Shown in pieces: positions 9,180 to 17,650 of a stretch of DNA of 64,000 nt. Below the pieces are notes generated by a model. That model did not search any database. It saw only the letters and a list, made by a program, of their open reading frames with translations, and was not told where the DNA came from. Both the position numbers and the translations under genes were made by a program. Each line of letters begins with the position of its first letter. The first letter of the stretch is position 1. Source of the stretch: Sulfuracidifex tepidarius (GTDB taxonomy: Archaea; Thermoproteota; Thermoprotei_A; Sulfolobales; Sulfolobaceae); the NCBI RefSeq assembly GCF_008326425.1, contig NZ_AP018929.1:1750875-1814874 (forward strand), in the 5' to 3' direction.

Positions 9180-9252
9180 GCCAGAGTAGCTCAGCTGGAA
9201 GAGCGTCCGGCTGTTAACCGGACGGTCGGAGGTTCGAGTCCTCCCTCTGGCG
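9180..9252 (+). tRNA. tRNA-Asn(GTT)
   Basis: 73 bases with acceptor GCCAGAG/CTCTGGC plus discriminator G, D-arm GCTCAGCTGGAAGAGC, anticodon stem CCGGC/ACCGG around loop CTGTTAA with anticodon GTT, and T-arm GGAGGTTCGAGTCCTCC. No intron and no encoded CCA. Its 3' half is also the end of a decayed integrase fragment read on the other strand (9191-9405), marking it as a former integration site. Confidence 0.97.
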
Positions 9253-9405
9253 CTTTTGGGACATACATATCCCACTCTTCTTTAATTCTTTGCAAGATTT
9301 CCCCAGACCATTTGAAGGATCTACGTAACGTTCCTTTTCGTTATCAATATGCCTGTCATCTGCCTTGTAAACGTAATACTTGTTCTCTTTTTGATGTATC
9401 TTGTA
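9191..9405 (-). pseudogene. int(N) remnant: N-terminal fragment of an SSV-type tyrosine integrase at tRNA-Asn
   Basis: On the minus strand the frame from 9405 reads NKYYVYKADD then KERYVDP, matching the N-terminus of fusellovirus-type integrases (RYYVYKLE...KERYVGPL). After a frameshift near 9315 another frame continues WSGEILQRIKEEWDMYVPK and then KAPEGGLEPPTV, the last part being encoded by the complement of the tRNA T-arm, just as PGFEPGT-like residues are in the SSV1 integrase. It ends at TGA (9191-9193) within the tRNA D-arm. An in-frame stop at 9406-9408 cuts the upstream side. This is the classic int(N) left behind when such an element integrates into a tRNA gene and later decays. Confidence 0.8.
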
Positions 9406-9755
9406 TTATCCGGCTGAGATAACTCTATGACTTGCTAGCTGCCCTCTCTTTCGCTCAAATAAGCTTTTAAGCACGGGGTTATGTGCTGTTTAGACGTTGA
9501 GTTAAAAAGTATGGCGAGAACTCTTCAGTATTGCAATGAATTCAATAAATCATGAAAAAGTTATATCATATTATTATAATTACATCTCATTTATTTGCAT
9601 GCCTTAGTTGTACTTGCTTCTACATCTGTCATTAATAGTTTTATTTTTTAAATAAATATTCTTAAAAAATACGATAAACGCTGTTAATTTGAAGTACCTT
9701 GTATTTTAGAGCTAGATCATATATTTACGAAACGTGAGACTAATGTAGATCGATT
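9406..9755. other. intergenic region upstream of doxB
   Basis: About 350 bases, AT-rich towards the right, without a convincing gene. It may be eroded DNA of the element whose int(N) scar lies at its left edge. A TATA-like CATATATTTACG at about 9718-9729 is the likely doxB promoter, giving a leader of roughly 5-10 bases. Confidence 0.5.
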
Positions 9756-11537
9756 ATGGGCTTAAAGGATTTGGTAGTATCGCTTTTCCAACTGGACAAA
9801 GATTGGACTACTAGAATAGTTATGGGAATGCTAGTAATGAGCGTAATATGGGGACTTCTTGGAGTCATTGACGCATTGATGGTAAGAATACAGGAGGCTA
9901 TGTGGGGAATTTCAGCTACACTGCCTCTTTCACCTCAGGAGTATTTTGCTTCGATTACACTTCACGGTGCGAGGGATTTATTCCCGTTCGCTCAACAGCT
10001 AGAGTTCGCTCTATTCATTTTCTTTACTATAAAGCTTCTCAATATACAGCCTAGAGCCAAGTGGCTTCTTAATATTGCCTTCATAGCAATAAATATTTCC
10101 CCAATGTTCATGGAAGGTCCTATAGTCATCACAGGACAACCAGGATTTGATAACTACTTCCCTTCAACTTCATGGTATTATCTATCTCCTTTAGGAATAC
10201 CAGGCTATTCACAATACGTAGCTAGCATCACTTGGTATATAGGTTGGATCCTACTGGATAGCTTCACTTATCTAGCCGGAATTTGGATAGTTTACCATTA
10301 TTATTTAGCTACGAAACAACTTAAGGAAAAGCTTCCCGTTGTTCTTGTTTTCTTCTTGATGGACACTCTCCTCTACATGATAGGTTACAGCGGAGTTACG
10401 GTAGCAGACGTATGGGATGTCTTAGCGTTCTATCACATAACTGGGCTGGACGTAATAGCTAATCAAGTAGCGTTTTGGATATTCGGACACGCAATAGTAT
10501 ATATGGCATGGCTACCAGCTGTAGGAGCGTTGTATTTGCTTATACCCGTACTTGCTAACAAGCCTCTCTATAGCGATAGAATGGGTAGAATCTCTGCGCT
10601 ACTCTACTTGATTTTCTCTAACAACGTGCCAATACACCATCTTTACATGGTTAATCTTCCGTTAGATCTGAAACTGCTTCAAGAAGCACTGACATACGCC
10701 GTTGTAATACCATCTATGATGACCTTCTTCAATCTGTGGGCAACTGCGAAAGGTGCACAAGTGAACCTGAACCTCATGACAGCATGGTCTGTCACATCTT
10801 TTGCAGGAGCCATAGCTGCAGGTGTCACCGGGATATCTAACGCTACGATTTCCTTCGACGCGATAATCCATAACACAATGTATGTTGTAGGTCACTTTCA
10901 TGCTATGATACTGTGGTCTATAGTTCCTGCAGCTTTCGCTGTGCTCTATTTCATGATACCGATGATGACTGGAAGATCATGGTATTCAAGGTCTTTAGGG
11001 TGGATCCACTTCGTCGGCTACATGATAGGTACATCTCTTCTAATATTGGGATTCGAGATAACTGGATTCTCTGGACTCCTGAGAAGAACCGAGATCTATC
11101 CGCTCACTTCACCTGTCATAGAGGGCGAAGTCATGGCCACAGTGGGAGCGTTCATAGCAGACTTCGCTACACTGCTTTGGTTCCTGAATCTGGTGTTAAC
11201 GCTAGTTAAGGGAGAGCCAATGAAGAGCTGGAACAGTGTACCAGAGCTTATAAGCGAAGTTGCAATGAGCTTTAGCTATTCTCCTAAGTTAAGTTCATTA
11301 TCCTCTATTAAACTAACTAAATCAATGCTGAAGCTATTTCACACTAAGCCGAAGAAAGGGCTAGGAAAGGACTGGTCTCTGGGGATACTGGGAGCTTTCC
11401 TGATAGTGGTCAGCACAATACCTTTAGCACTAGCCGGAGATTTCTATACAGCAACTGGATGGATATGGATATTTTTACTTACATTGGGAATAGTGATCAC
11501 ATCTATATTTACCCTTAAGGCAGCTAAGACAATTTAG
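9756..11537 (+). CDS. doxB: terminal quinol oxidase subunit I (DoxB-type haem-copper oxidase)
   Basis: 593 residues with about 12-14 membrane spans. It is the catalytic subunit of an aa3-type quinol oxidase that reduces oxygen to water and pumps protons. Haem and copper ligands are seen in [10 protein letters not shown] (CuB histidine with the VY pair), NVPIHHLYM (the HH pair) and [10 protein letters not shown] (haem ligands). Size and downstream partners of 348 and 64 residues match the Acidianus ambivalens doxBCE operon. The next gene begins 48 bases on, after a run of seven T residues at 11538-11545 that might cause partial termination. Confidence 0.93.
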   Translation: MGLKDLVVSLFQLDKDWTTRIVMGMLVMSVIWGLLGVIDALMVRIQEAMWGISATLPLSPQEYFASITLHGARDLFPFAQQLEFALFIFFTIKLLNIQPRAKWLLNIAFIAINISPMFMEGPIVITGQPGFDNYFPSTSWYYLSPLGIPGYSQYVASITWYIGWILLDSFTYLAGIWIVYHYYLATKQLKEKLPVVLVFFLMDTLLYMIGYSGVTVADVWDVLAFYHITGLDVIANQVAFWIFGHAIVYMAWLPAVGALYLLIPVLANKPLYSDRMGRISALLYLIFSNNVPIHHLYMVNLPLDLKLLQEALTYAVVIPSMMTFFNLWATAKGAQVNLNLMTAWSVTSFAGAIAAGVTGISNATISFDAIIHNTMYVVGHFHAMILWSIVPAAFAVLYFMIPMMTGRSWYSRSLGWIHFVGYMIGTSLLILGFEITGFSGLLRRTEIYPLTSPVIEGEVMATVGAFIADFATLLWFLNLVLTLVKGEPMKSWNSVPELISEVAMSFSYSPKLSSLSSIKLTKSMLKLFHTKPKKGLGKDWSLGILGAFLIVVSTIPLALAGDFYTATGWIWIFLLTLGIVITSIFTLKAAKTI

Positions 11538-11585
11538 TTTTTTTAAAGAAAAGTTTTATTTGCGTCACGTAAAAGGTGAAGAGAT

Positions 11586-12632
11586 ATGGACAAAAAGGAA
11601 AGATGGGAATTAACATGGGTAGTTTTCGTGCTTGCTCTGTTCGTTATTGTTGGTGTCGCTACGGCTCCCCTTGACGGAAACGTAGGAGGTGTGCCGCAGG
11701 AGATAAGCCAAATTCCTCCTAATGCCAAGGTCGATAATGTTCTGGTGACTGCTTACCAATACTACTTCAATCTGTCAGAACATGGTCCAGATGTGAACTC
11801 TGTAGAGGAAATAGGGAACACTACTAATGACTTCTACTATAACATCTTAGTTGCACATCCAGGAGATTGGATGAATCTGACAATGGTTGCCGGTCCGGAG
11901 ACAGCTACAACTAATTTCTTCTTCCCTCTATACGGGGATAAGATCACTGACGTTCAGATAGTTCCAGGCCTCACCGGGTATGCAGTATTTCCTGTTCCCA
12001 ATGAAACTGGTGTGTACACTTTCGTTAATGGAGAATACGACGGGCCTTGGTTTAGCTACCAGGAGGGCAACATGATTGTAATACCTACCTCAGGTTATTC
12101 TTCTCCTGCTAGCATCTCTAAGTACATCACGACGACTCATGAGGCTTTTACTTCAGCTTTAGTCGGAGACCCTTACAATCCTCGAATCTACGTGGAAAAT
12201 AGTACCATGTCTCCTAACTTGTATGTAGTAGCTGACGACTATAACGTTCTAAACGGAACTATCCCTGGTCCTACCTTCGTTGTTAAAGCTGACTCTAGTA
12301 TAAGTCTGAACATGTACGTCCCAACCCCTAAAGGTGATCACAACTATCTATATAACTATTCAACTACCGGTAAGGCAGCTCCTGACAAAGGTATAGTTGC
12401 TGGTATATATGCAGTGTGGTGGAACGGAACGATAACTCCTGTTGAGACCTCAAATCTGACCTACAATAGTCACATGGAATTCACATTCAATGCTAAGGCT
12501 CCTGCCTACCTCTATGGAGTTATATATCCAGTCTTCTATAACTACGACCTAGACGGTATGTCGAGTACATTGACCGGTGAGCAGATGGGTTATGTAATGA
12601 GCTTATGGGGCACAATAATAGTTGAATCATAG
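11586..12632 (+). CDS. doxC: terminal quinol oxidase subunit II-like protein (DoxC)
   Basis: 348 residues, about 38 kDa, as expected for DoxC. A single N-terminal membrane segment (WVVFVLALFVIVGVATAPL) anchors a large exported domain rich in NxS/T sites. The domain has cupredoxin-like strands; no clear CuA ligand set (CxxxC with H and M) is visible, as fits a quinol rather than cytochrome c oxidase. A GGTGA element at 11576-11580 precedes the ATG, and a TATA-like GTTTTATT about 26 bases upstream could also give a separate transcript. Confidence 0.9.
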   Translation: MDKKERWELTWVVFVLALFVIVGVATAPLDGNVGGVPQEISQIPPNAKVDNVLVTAYQYYFNLSEHGPDVNSVEEIGNTTNDFYYNILVAHPGDWMNLTMVAGPETATTNFFFPLYGDKITDVQIVPGLTGYAVFPVPNETGVYTFVNGEYDGPWFSYQEGNMIVIPTSGYSSPASISKYITTTHEAFTSALVGDPYNPRIYVENSTMSPNLYVVADDYNVLNGTIPGPTFVVKADSSISLNMYVPTPKGDHNYLYNYSTTGKAAPDKGIVAGIYAVWWNGTITPVETSNLTYNSHMEFTFNAKAPAYLYGVIYPVFYNYDLDGMSSTLTGEQMGYVMSLWGTIIVES

Positions 12633-12827
12633 GTGATTGGAGTGGTAAGTTTCTTCAAGCTTTTAGGAATAGGTTACATATTTGCTATACTCCTCCTGTT
12701 ATGGGAAATTGGAGATATCGCGTTTCATGCTGCAGCAACGCCTTATGTGCTGCCATTTACGATACTGGCTATGATAGGTTTCCTAGCTTTCTTCTTATTC
12801 GTGTACTTCGCTCCTCAGGAGGGGTAA
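12633..12827 (+). CDS. doxE: small quinol oxidase subunit (DoxE)
   Basis: 64 residues, about 7 kDa, with two hydrophobic segments (FFKLLGIGYIFAILLLLWEI and PFTILAMIGFLAFFLFVYF). Its size and place directly after doxC match DoxE of the Acidianus ambivalens quinol oxidase. The GTG start abuts the doxC stop with no gap, so translation is probably coupled. It likely stabilises the oxidase complex in the membrane. An AT-dinucleotide run follows near 12855-12870. Confidence 0.88.
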   Translation: MIGVVSFFKLLGIGYIFAILLLLWEIGDIAFHAAATPYVLPFTILAMIGFLAFFLFVYFAPQEG

Positions 12828-12900
12828 AAGACAATTCTTATTTTTTAAAAAATGATTATATATATATATATCTACTTTGTTATTTGGTTCTCTTAATCTT

Positions 12901-13638
12901 TTAGTATGATTTATTTAGAAATCTTCTAAAGTTCTGAAATATAATTTCTTCTATTTCTTTTGTATCAACTCTCCATAACGTGGAAAGGGCTTCTAATGTC
13001 ACTTTAACGTTACAGGGTTCATTTCTATCACGTGTAGGACCCAGAAAAGGTGAATCCGTTTCGGTAAGCACTCTCTCTTTCGGTACGTTGAGAGCTACGT
13101 TCTGTCTCTGCTTGTCCCTAACTATCACTGGTGGGAAGGAGATATATCCTCCCATTTCCACTATTTTCATAGCATTCTTTACACTTCCTTCGTATGCATG
13201 AATATCAAATCTCACCTTGAATGATGCTATGATCTCTAGGAAATCTTTAAGCCCTCCTCTCACGTGTACTACTACTGGTTTATTTTCTTTCTCTGCTATT
13301 GACAACAGTATTCCCAGAATTTCCCTTTGTACTTTCCTCTTTTCTTCATCTTTTATCCAGTAATAGTCTAGCCCTATCTCGCTGATTATTTCCGCTTTAC
13401 TGGCTAGAGAAGTGACACGGTCTATTTCCCCTTCAGGATCATCATAGTTTATGTTTTCAGGGTGTAAGCCTATTGCAGGTATAACGTTGCTATACTTGGC
13501 CACAATCTCCAGGACCTTTAAGTTGTTTTCATAATTGATTCCAGCATCTACTACAATAATATTGCATTTCTTTAATATTGAGTCCCTATCAGAGTTAAAC
13601 TCTTCGCTGTCTATATGCGAATGGACGTCTATAAGCAT
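12901..13638 (-). CDS. TatD-family metal-dependent hydrolase
   Basis: 245 residues of the TatD/amidohydrolase TIM-barrel family, associated with 3'-5' DNase or other phosphoester hydrolysis. Metal-binding motifs are seen: LIDVHSHID at the N-terminus (HxH), ISEIGLDYYW (glutamate), VVHVRGG and FDIHAYEG (histidines) and LTETDSPFLGP (aspartate). Length is normal. It is convergent with doxE, 73 bases apart, and precedes the AbrB-like gene on the same strand with the regulator upstream. Confidence 0.9.
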   Translation of the reverse strand: MLIDVHSHIDSEEFNSDRDSILKKCNIIVVDAGINYENNLKVLEIVAKYSNVIPAIGLHPENINYDDPEGEIDRVTSLASKAEIISEIGLDYYWIKDEEKRKVQREILGILLSIAEKENKPVVVHVRGGLKDFLEIIASFKVRFDIHAYEGSVKNAMKIVEMGGYISFPPVIVRDKQRQNVALNVPKERVLTETDSPFLGPTRDRNEPCNVKVTLEALSTLWRVDTKEIEEIIFQNFRRFLNKSY

Positions 13639-13688
13639 CCCAAAAGCAATAAAAAAGATTTGAAATAAAAATCTTTTAAATAATCAGC

Positions 13689-13853
13689 TTACTTCCAAGG
13701 TTCTTTCATTATTTGGATCTTTACTACTCCTTCTCCGTCATCAAAAATTACTTTTACTAGATCACCTTCTTTTATCTGGAACTTCTGCCTTACCTTCGCA
13801 GGTATTGTGACCTGGTAGTTTCTTGATACCTTAACTATCTCTTCGACACTCAC
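13689..13853 (-). CDS. AbrB/SpoVT-type small DNA-binding protein
   Basis: 54 residues starting at GTG 13853. The swapped-hairpin AbrB signature is clear: IVKVSRNYQVTIPAKVRQKF followed by IKEGDLVKV. Such proteins act as dimeric regulators, often as antitoxins; no toxin gene is visible next to it, since the upstream neighbour region is empty and the downstream gene is TatD. A GTGATC element lies about six bases before the start, and a TATA-like TTTTATATAG about 40 bases upstream, suggesting a short leader. Confidence 0.85.
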   Translation of the reverse strand: MSVEEIVKVSRNYQVTIPAKVRQKFQIKEGDLVKVIFDDGEGVVKIQIMKEPWK

Positions 13854-14062
13854 TTAGATCACTAAGTTATCATATTACTAGAACTACTATATAAAACTTT
13901 CTAATCACAGTAAAAAATAATGAGTAAGCTATAAGTGAGTATTAAGCCAGATTAAGCTAGTATTATGTACAGTTATGTACTGAATCATTCATTTATTTTT
14001 GTATAATAGTTTCATGTTAGCTTAACACATTCAATAGATTCTCTTGTTCTAGTCGGAAAAAA

Positions 14063-14075
14063 TTTTTATAGTGGA
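14063..14075 (+). promoter_or_regulatory. strong TATA/BRE promoter of the Lrs14-like gene
   Basis: A purine-rich BRE (GGAAAAAA) followed by TTTTTATA ends about 30 bases before the ATG at 14103, the spacing of a leaderless archaeal promoter. Confidence 0.65.
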
Positions 14076-14102
14076 ATATTACATTCTTAAATTGTGGCAT
14101 AA

Positions 14103-14492
14103 ATGTCCGAAACCCAATTATCGTCTGGAACAAGAATAAAGCTTCCTTCAGGTAAGGATGCGGGTCTAGTAGATATCCTATCCTTTTGCTATGGATTGTC
14201 TGAGACAGATGTAACTGTTCTCCTAGCTCTCATGAGAGGAGATGCTAGAGGAACAGAGGAGCTTGAGAGCGACCTTAAGTTGTCCAAAGCTTCAATTAAC
14301 AGAAGTTTGAACAAGCTTCTCGAAATGGGCTTAGTAATGAGAATAAAGGAGCCAGGAAACAAGGCAGGTCGTCCAAGATATCTTTACAAAGCTAGGGACT
14401 ACAATGAGCTGAAGGGTAAAATGCTCTCTGACATCAAGGAATGCTCAGACAAGATGGCTGAACTAGTAGAGAAAGAATTCAGGCCTCTATAA
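14103..14492 (+). CDS. Lrs14-like winged-helix transcriptional regulator
   Basis: 129 residues. The pattern IKLPSGKDAG, ILSFCYGLSETDVTVLLALM and then LKLSKASINRSLNKLLEMGL followed by a wing with GRPRYLYKA is that of the Lrs14-like family of Sulfolobales, small winged-helix DNA-binding proteins linked to biofilm and motility control in Sulfolobus acidocaldarius. A C-terminal helix (KMLSDIKECSDKMAELVEKE) probably makes the dimer coiled coil. A strong TATA box about 30 bases upstream predicts a leaderless mRNA. The target genes cannot be read from the context. Confidence 0.85.
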   Translation: MSETQLSSGTRIKLPSGKDAGLVDILSFCYGLSETDVTVLLALMRGDARGTEELESDLKLSKASINRSLNKLLEMGLVMRIKEPGNKAGRPRYLYKARDYNELKGKMLSDIKECSDKMAELVEKEFRPL

Positions 14493-14494
14493 CC

Positions 14495-14518
14495 TCAAGA
14501 AAGTTATTTTTCTCTTGA
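14495..14518. promoter_or_regulatory. inverted repeat around the first PadR promoter
   Basis: Arms TCAAGA (14495-14500) and TCTTGA (14513-14518) flank an AAGTTATTTTTC segment that is a plausible TATA region 20-30 bases before the ATG at 14535. It is a candidate autoregulatory operator. Confidence 0.4.
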
Positions 14519-14534
14519 AAGCTATCTTCTTTTA

Positions 14535-14927
14535 ATGAGTTGGTTTCAGAAGAGAGGGCTGAAACAAGTTATCTTGAACGTTTTAAAGGACCATGAAATG
14601 ACAGGTTCACAAATAATAGATGAAGTGGAGAGGCTTACGTTAGGTATGTGGAGGCCTTCTCCTGGTTCTATTTATCCCGCGCTGGATCAACTTGAGCAGG
14701 ACGGTCTCCTTAAGATAAGCAGAGTAGAGGGATGGAAAAAGTACTATGAACTTACTAAAAAGGGGAGAGAAGAGCTAGGTAAGTCAGAAGGGGGAGGAGT
14801 TAATGATGTAGTCTCACAGTTGGAATTCGTTATACGTTATCTCATAGAGAACAGCGATAAGATAGATCCAAAACAGAAGATAAAAATAAATCAATTAATA
14901 GATGAATTGAGGAACTCTCTATCTTAG
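14535..14927 (+). CDS. PadR-family transcriptional regulator
   Basis: 130 residues. The PadR winged helix is plain: RGLKQVILNVLKDHEMTGSQ, then the hallmark PSPGSIYPALDQLEQDGLL and YYELTKKGREEL. The C-terminal part is predicted helical for dimerisation. PadR proteins usually repress their own or neighbouring genes in response to small molecules. It lies 42 bases after the Lrs14-like gene, with a possible own operator, and its stop overlaps the 3' end of the convergent NifX-like gene by four bases. Confidence 0.9.
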   Translation: MSWFQKRGLKQVILNVLKDHEMTGSQIIDEVERLTLGMWRPSPGSIYPALDQLEQDGLLKISRVEGWKKYYELTKKGREELGKSEGGGVNDVVSQLEFVIRYLIENSDKIDPKQKIKINQLIDELRNSLS

Positions 14928-15271
14928 AACTCGTTCTCAGCATACATTTCTTCTTCTAAGTCATCCCTTGTAGATTTCTTAATTTCCTCGAAGTGTTCTT
15001 GTATTTCCTTCAAGTTAGAATATTTCGATGGGATATATTTTATTCTTCCATATGACATATAATAAGAACCTGGGCATAGAAACCCTTCCTTGACGATTAT
15101 AGCATCTGCGTCTAAGCCCAATATCAGATCCATTGTGGCTTCCTTGCTACCTAGTCCCTCATTTTCATATTGTTCAATCTCTTTCTTTTCTTCGTCTATT
15201 ACACCTATTAAATCAGCCTGATCTAATGGCTTCAGGTTTTGTTCTTTATCATATGTTACAGCGATTCTCAT
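14924..15271 (-). CDS. NifX/NafY-like (dinitrogenase Fe-Mo cofactor) domain protein
   Basis: 115 residues. The first half, MRIAVTYDKEQNLKPLDQAD followed by GVIDEEKKEIEQYENEG and LILGLDADAIIVKEGFLCPG, resembles the small RNase H-like domain of NifX/NafY/NifB that binds iron-sulfur cofactor precursors. No nitrogenase is expected in this lineage, so a general iron-sulfur or metal-cofactor handling role is more likely. The acidic C-terminal tail is unusual. It is divergent from the Rdx-like gene with about 130 bases between. Confidence 0.7.
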   Translation of the reverse strand: MRIAVTYDKEQNLKPLDQADLIGVIDEEKKEIEQYENEGLGSKEATMDLILGLDADAIIVKEGFLCPGSYYMSYGRIKYIPSKYSNLKEIQEHFEEIKKSTRDDLEEEMYAENEF

Positions 15272-15404
15272 TAATTCTATTAACGAATGCTTAGGTTTTA
15301 AGTTTGTTTAATAGTTCCTCAAGGTTATTTTGCTTAGATAGCTAAATTTAATTATTTTAATATCTAGTTTATAAAGTTTTTAAGGACACTGGGGAAAGAG
15401 AGTT

Positions 15405-15656
15405 ATGCCAAAAACCCTCAAGATAATTTATTGTAGGCCATGCGGCTACATCGATAAGGCCCTTGATCTTGCAAGAGATGTACTAAGCTATTTTCAGGAC
15501 ATAGAAGTGGTTCTTTCCCAAGGTGAGAAAGGAATTTTCGACGTTTACTTAAATCAGAAACTACTATTTTCCAGATACGAGGAGAAGAGGTTTCCAGATA
15601 ACCAGGAAATACTGAAGAAGATCTCAGAGGAAACAGGACTTAATTCTAGAATCTGA
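15405..15656 (+). CDS. Rdx/SelT-SelW-SelH family thioredoxin-like protein
   Basis: 83 residues with the start MPKTLKIIYCRPCGYIDKAL. The CRPCGY motif in the first loop is the CxxC of the Rdx (SelW-like) family, and VVLSQGEKGIFDVYLNQKLL is the matching strand region. Members are small thiol redox proteins of unclear substrate. A TATA-like GTTTTTAAGG about 25 bases before the ATG suggests a leaderless transcript. Both ends are free of close neighbours. Confidence 0.85.
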   Translation: MPKTLKIIYCRPCGYIDKALDLARDVLSYFQDIEVVLSQGEKGIFDVYLNQKLLFSRYEEKRFPDNQEILKKISEETGLNSRI

Positions 15657-15832
15657 GTGGGCATATCTTTCATCACATCCCTCGAAAGTTTTCCTTTTTA
15701 TTTCTTTAAAATTCATTTTTGACTTGTTTAGAACGTTCTTTCAATTATACCGTATTATTAGATGCCCTTCTGATCTGTAGCTCAAACTCTATTCTTAAAA
15801 TTCGACATATTGTTTTTATACGTTAAACATCA

Positions 15833-16621
15833 GTGTTCAATTGTAGTGATACGAAAGTGGTGGTTAAACTCGAGAGTTACGGTAACTATTCTGTTTTAAA
15901 GTTTAATACTGGAGGAAAGTACAATCTTTTTAACATAAAATTTATGACAGATATGATTGATGTACTGAGCAACGTCGAGGAAGATAGAATATCAAGGTTC
16001 TTGATCATTGAAGGTGAAGGAAATTTCGGTACGGGGGCAGATATAACAGAGTTAAAGAAGGCTAATGATGACCTAGAGTTCGCCAGGACTTTCTTCAATT
16101 ACATGAGGCAGATTTATGAGAAAATAATGACCGTCCCCAAGATAGTTATAGCTCTTCCTCAAAACATAGCCTACGGAGCATCAATGGAGATGTTGTTAGT
16201 CTCGGACTTCGTCATAGCTAAGAACGGGACGAAATTCGCTGCACCCGGTGCCAAGCTGGGAGTGTTTCCGCCAGTTCTAGTGAGTATAGGTCCATCAATA
16301 ATAGGCTATCAAAACGCCAGAAGACTTGCTCTAACTGGGGAAGAGATAGACGCGGATGAGGCGATGAGGATAGGGTTAGTGAACTACGTTTCAGAGGATC
16401 CCATGAAGACTGCCTCCGTTTTAATGGAGAAAATGTCTGTCATGGCACCTACATCACTCATATGGATGAAGAAGAACCTAGACTCTAGAATGAAGGATAT
16501 GTTATACGATGCGTTTGAGGATCTAGTAAACCAAGTTCAAAGTGATAACGCAAAGGAGGGAATATTGGCTTTCATAAGCAAGACTAGACCTTCGTGGATA
16601 CCACAACAGAAATCTAGCTGA
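15833..16621 (+). CDS. enoyl-CoA hydratase/isomerase family protein
   Basis: About 262 residues of the crotonase fold. The oxyanion-hole regions are visible: GEGNFGTGADITELKK and PQNIAYGASMEMLLVSDFVI, followed by FAAPGAKLGVFPPV and RRLALTGEEIDADEAMRIGL. The first usual catalytic glutamate position is replaced (YGASMEM), so the exact reaction is open. The outer start is GTG 15833, but the TATA-like TTTTTATACG at about 15812-15820 would place transcription near 15842, so GTG 15857 may be the true start. Its stop overlaps that of the convergent permease gene (TGATCA). Confidence 0.85.
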   Translation: MFNCSDTKVVVKLESYGNYSVLKFNTGGKYNLFNIKFMTDMIDVLSNVEEDRISRFLIIEGEGNFGTGADITELKKANDDLEFARTFFNYMRQIYEKIMTVPKIVIALPQNIAYGASMEMLLVSDFVIAKNGTKFAAPGAKLGVFPPVLVSIGPSIIGYQNARRLALTGEEIDADEAMRIGLVNYVSEDPMKTASVLMEKMSVMAPTSLIWMKKNLDSRMKDMLYDAFEDLVNQVQSDNAKEGILAFISKTRPSWIPQQKSS

Positions 16622-17650
16622 TCACAACCCCGTCTCTCTCAGTCTGAGAAGTCTTCCTGCCACCACGTTAAGAACTATCGTTATTGCAATGATAGAGAAC
16701 ACCAAAGATAGGTTTGGTGCTACATTGTAAACAGTCAGATCTCGTATTACAGTATCTATTAATGATAGAGGCTGATACTCTGCGAAAGGTCTCAGAAATG
16801 ACGGGAAAGCTGATATGGGGAAGAAGGCGTTGCTGAGGAACATTAAAGGAAAGATTAGTGCGCTCACTACGCTTTGCGCTACGAAGAGCTTCTCCTTAGG
16901 TGTCAGCCCGTATATTACAGCTCCTATTGCACCGAACATCATTGTAGAGATCACCAAGAAACCCAGGAACGCTATTCCAGCTATAGGTATGAACCCGAAG
17001 AATATCCCTGTTATCAGAACTGCAGAAGTAGAGATCAACGTGATGATCACGACGTAAAGTATGAGGGAGACTGACCACTCTAGACTCCTGAGAGGAGAGG
17101 CTGCAAGTCTATCAACTACCTTGTCCCTGTAATATCCAGATGCTATGCCTATTAAGCCAAATAATCCATTTGATAATGAAACTATCCCTATAATTCCAGA
17201 TATTAGGTAGTCGTTAAATGTGTAGTTGCTTGTAACTTTAGACGAGAAAGTAACGTTCGGCTCCAATAGGGCTTCCTCCACTATAGCTTTAAGTGAAGGA
17301 ACCAGGGGTTTGTCCTGAAGATTGGTGAAGACGTCTATTGTTCTGCCTTGATTAGTTATGTTAACGTACATGTACCCTTGCCTCATGGCATCTTGGTAAT
17401 TAACTCCGACTACACCGGTGAAGATATTAGAGTCGTTCAGTGCCTTAGCTACCTCTTGAGAATTGTAGCCGTTAACGCTAACAGTTATATGTATTGCGTT
17501 TCCTATTCCACCGAAAACTAGGGGGAAAAGGATAGCCAAAACAACTGGGAAGAATATTATCCAGAAAAGGGCGAACCTGTTCCTGAGGTTATCCTTCAAT
17601 ATCGCTTTCGTCGTGTTAGCTATGTTTCTTACTTTAACCATCAGATTCAC
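16622..17650 (-). CDS. ABC-2 type exporter permease
   Basis: 342 residues with one N-terminal membrane segment (FALFWIIFFPVVLAILFPLV), an extracytoplasmic domain of about 130 residues with several NxS/T sites, and five C-terminal segments, the layout of ABC-2 permeases. SLSNGLFGLIGIASGYYRDK and RLAASPLRSLEWSVSLILYV contain the typical coupling region. Together with the upstream ATPase it would form an exporter of unknown substrate. It overlaps the ATPase gene by 17 bases. Confidence 0.87.
   Translation of the reverse strand: MNLMVKVRNIANTTKAILKDNLRNRFALFWIIFFPVVLAILFPLVFGGIGNAIHITVSVNGYNSQEVAKALNDSNIFTGVVGVNYQDAMRQGYMYVNITNQGRTIDVFTNLQDKPLVPSLKAIVEEALLEPNVTFSSKVTSNYTFNDYLISGIIGIVSLSNGLFGLIGIASGYYRDKVVDRLAASPLRSLEWSVSLILYVVIITLISTSAVLITGIFFGFIPIAGIAFLGFLVISTMMFGAIGAVIYGLTPKEKLFVAQSVVSALIFPLMFLSNAFFPISAFPSFLRPFAEYQPLSLIDTVIRDLTVYNVAPNLSLVFSIIAITIVLNVVAGRLLRLRETGL

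Noticed and set aside
10913-11209. 98-codon frame inside doxB and minus-strand frames at 10662-10901
   Set aside because: Out-of-frame shadows of a strongly conserved oxidase gene.
12855-12870. AT-dinucleotide run after doxE as a regulatory repeat
   Set aside because: Short simple repeat between convergent genes; nothing shows a function.
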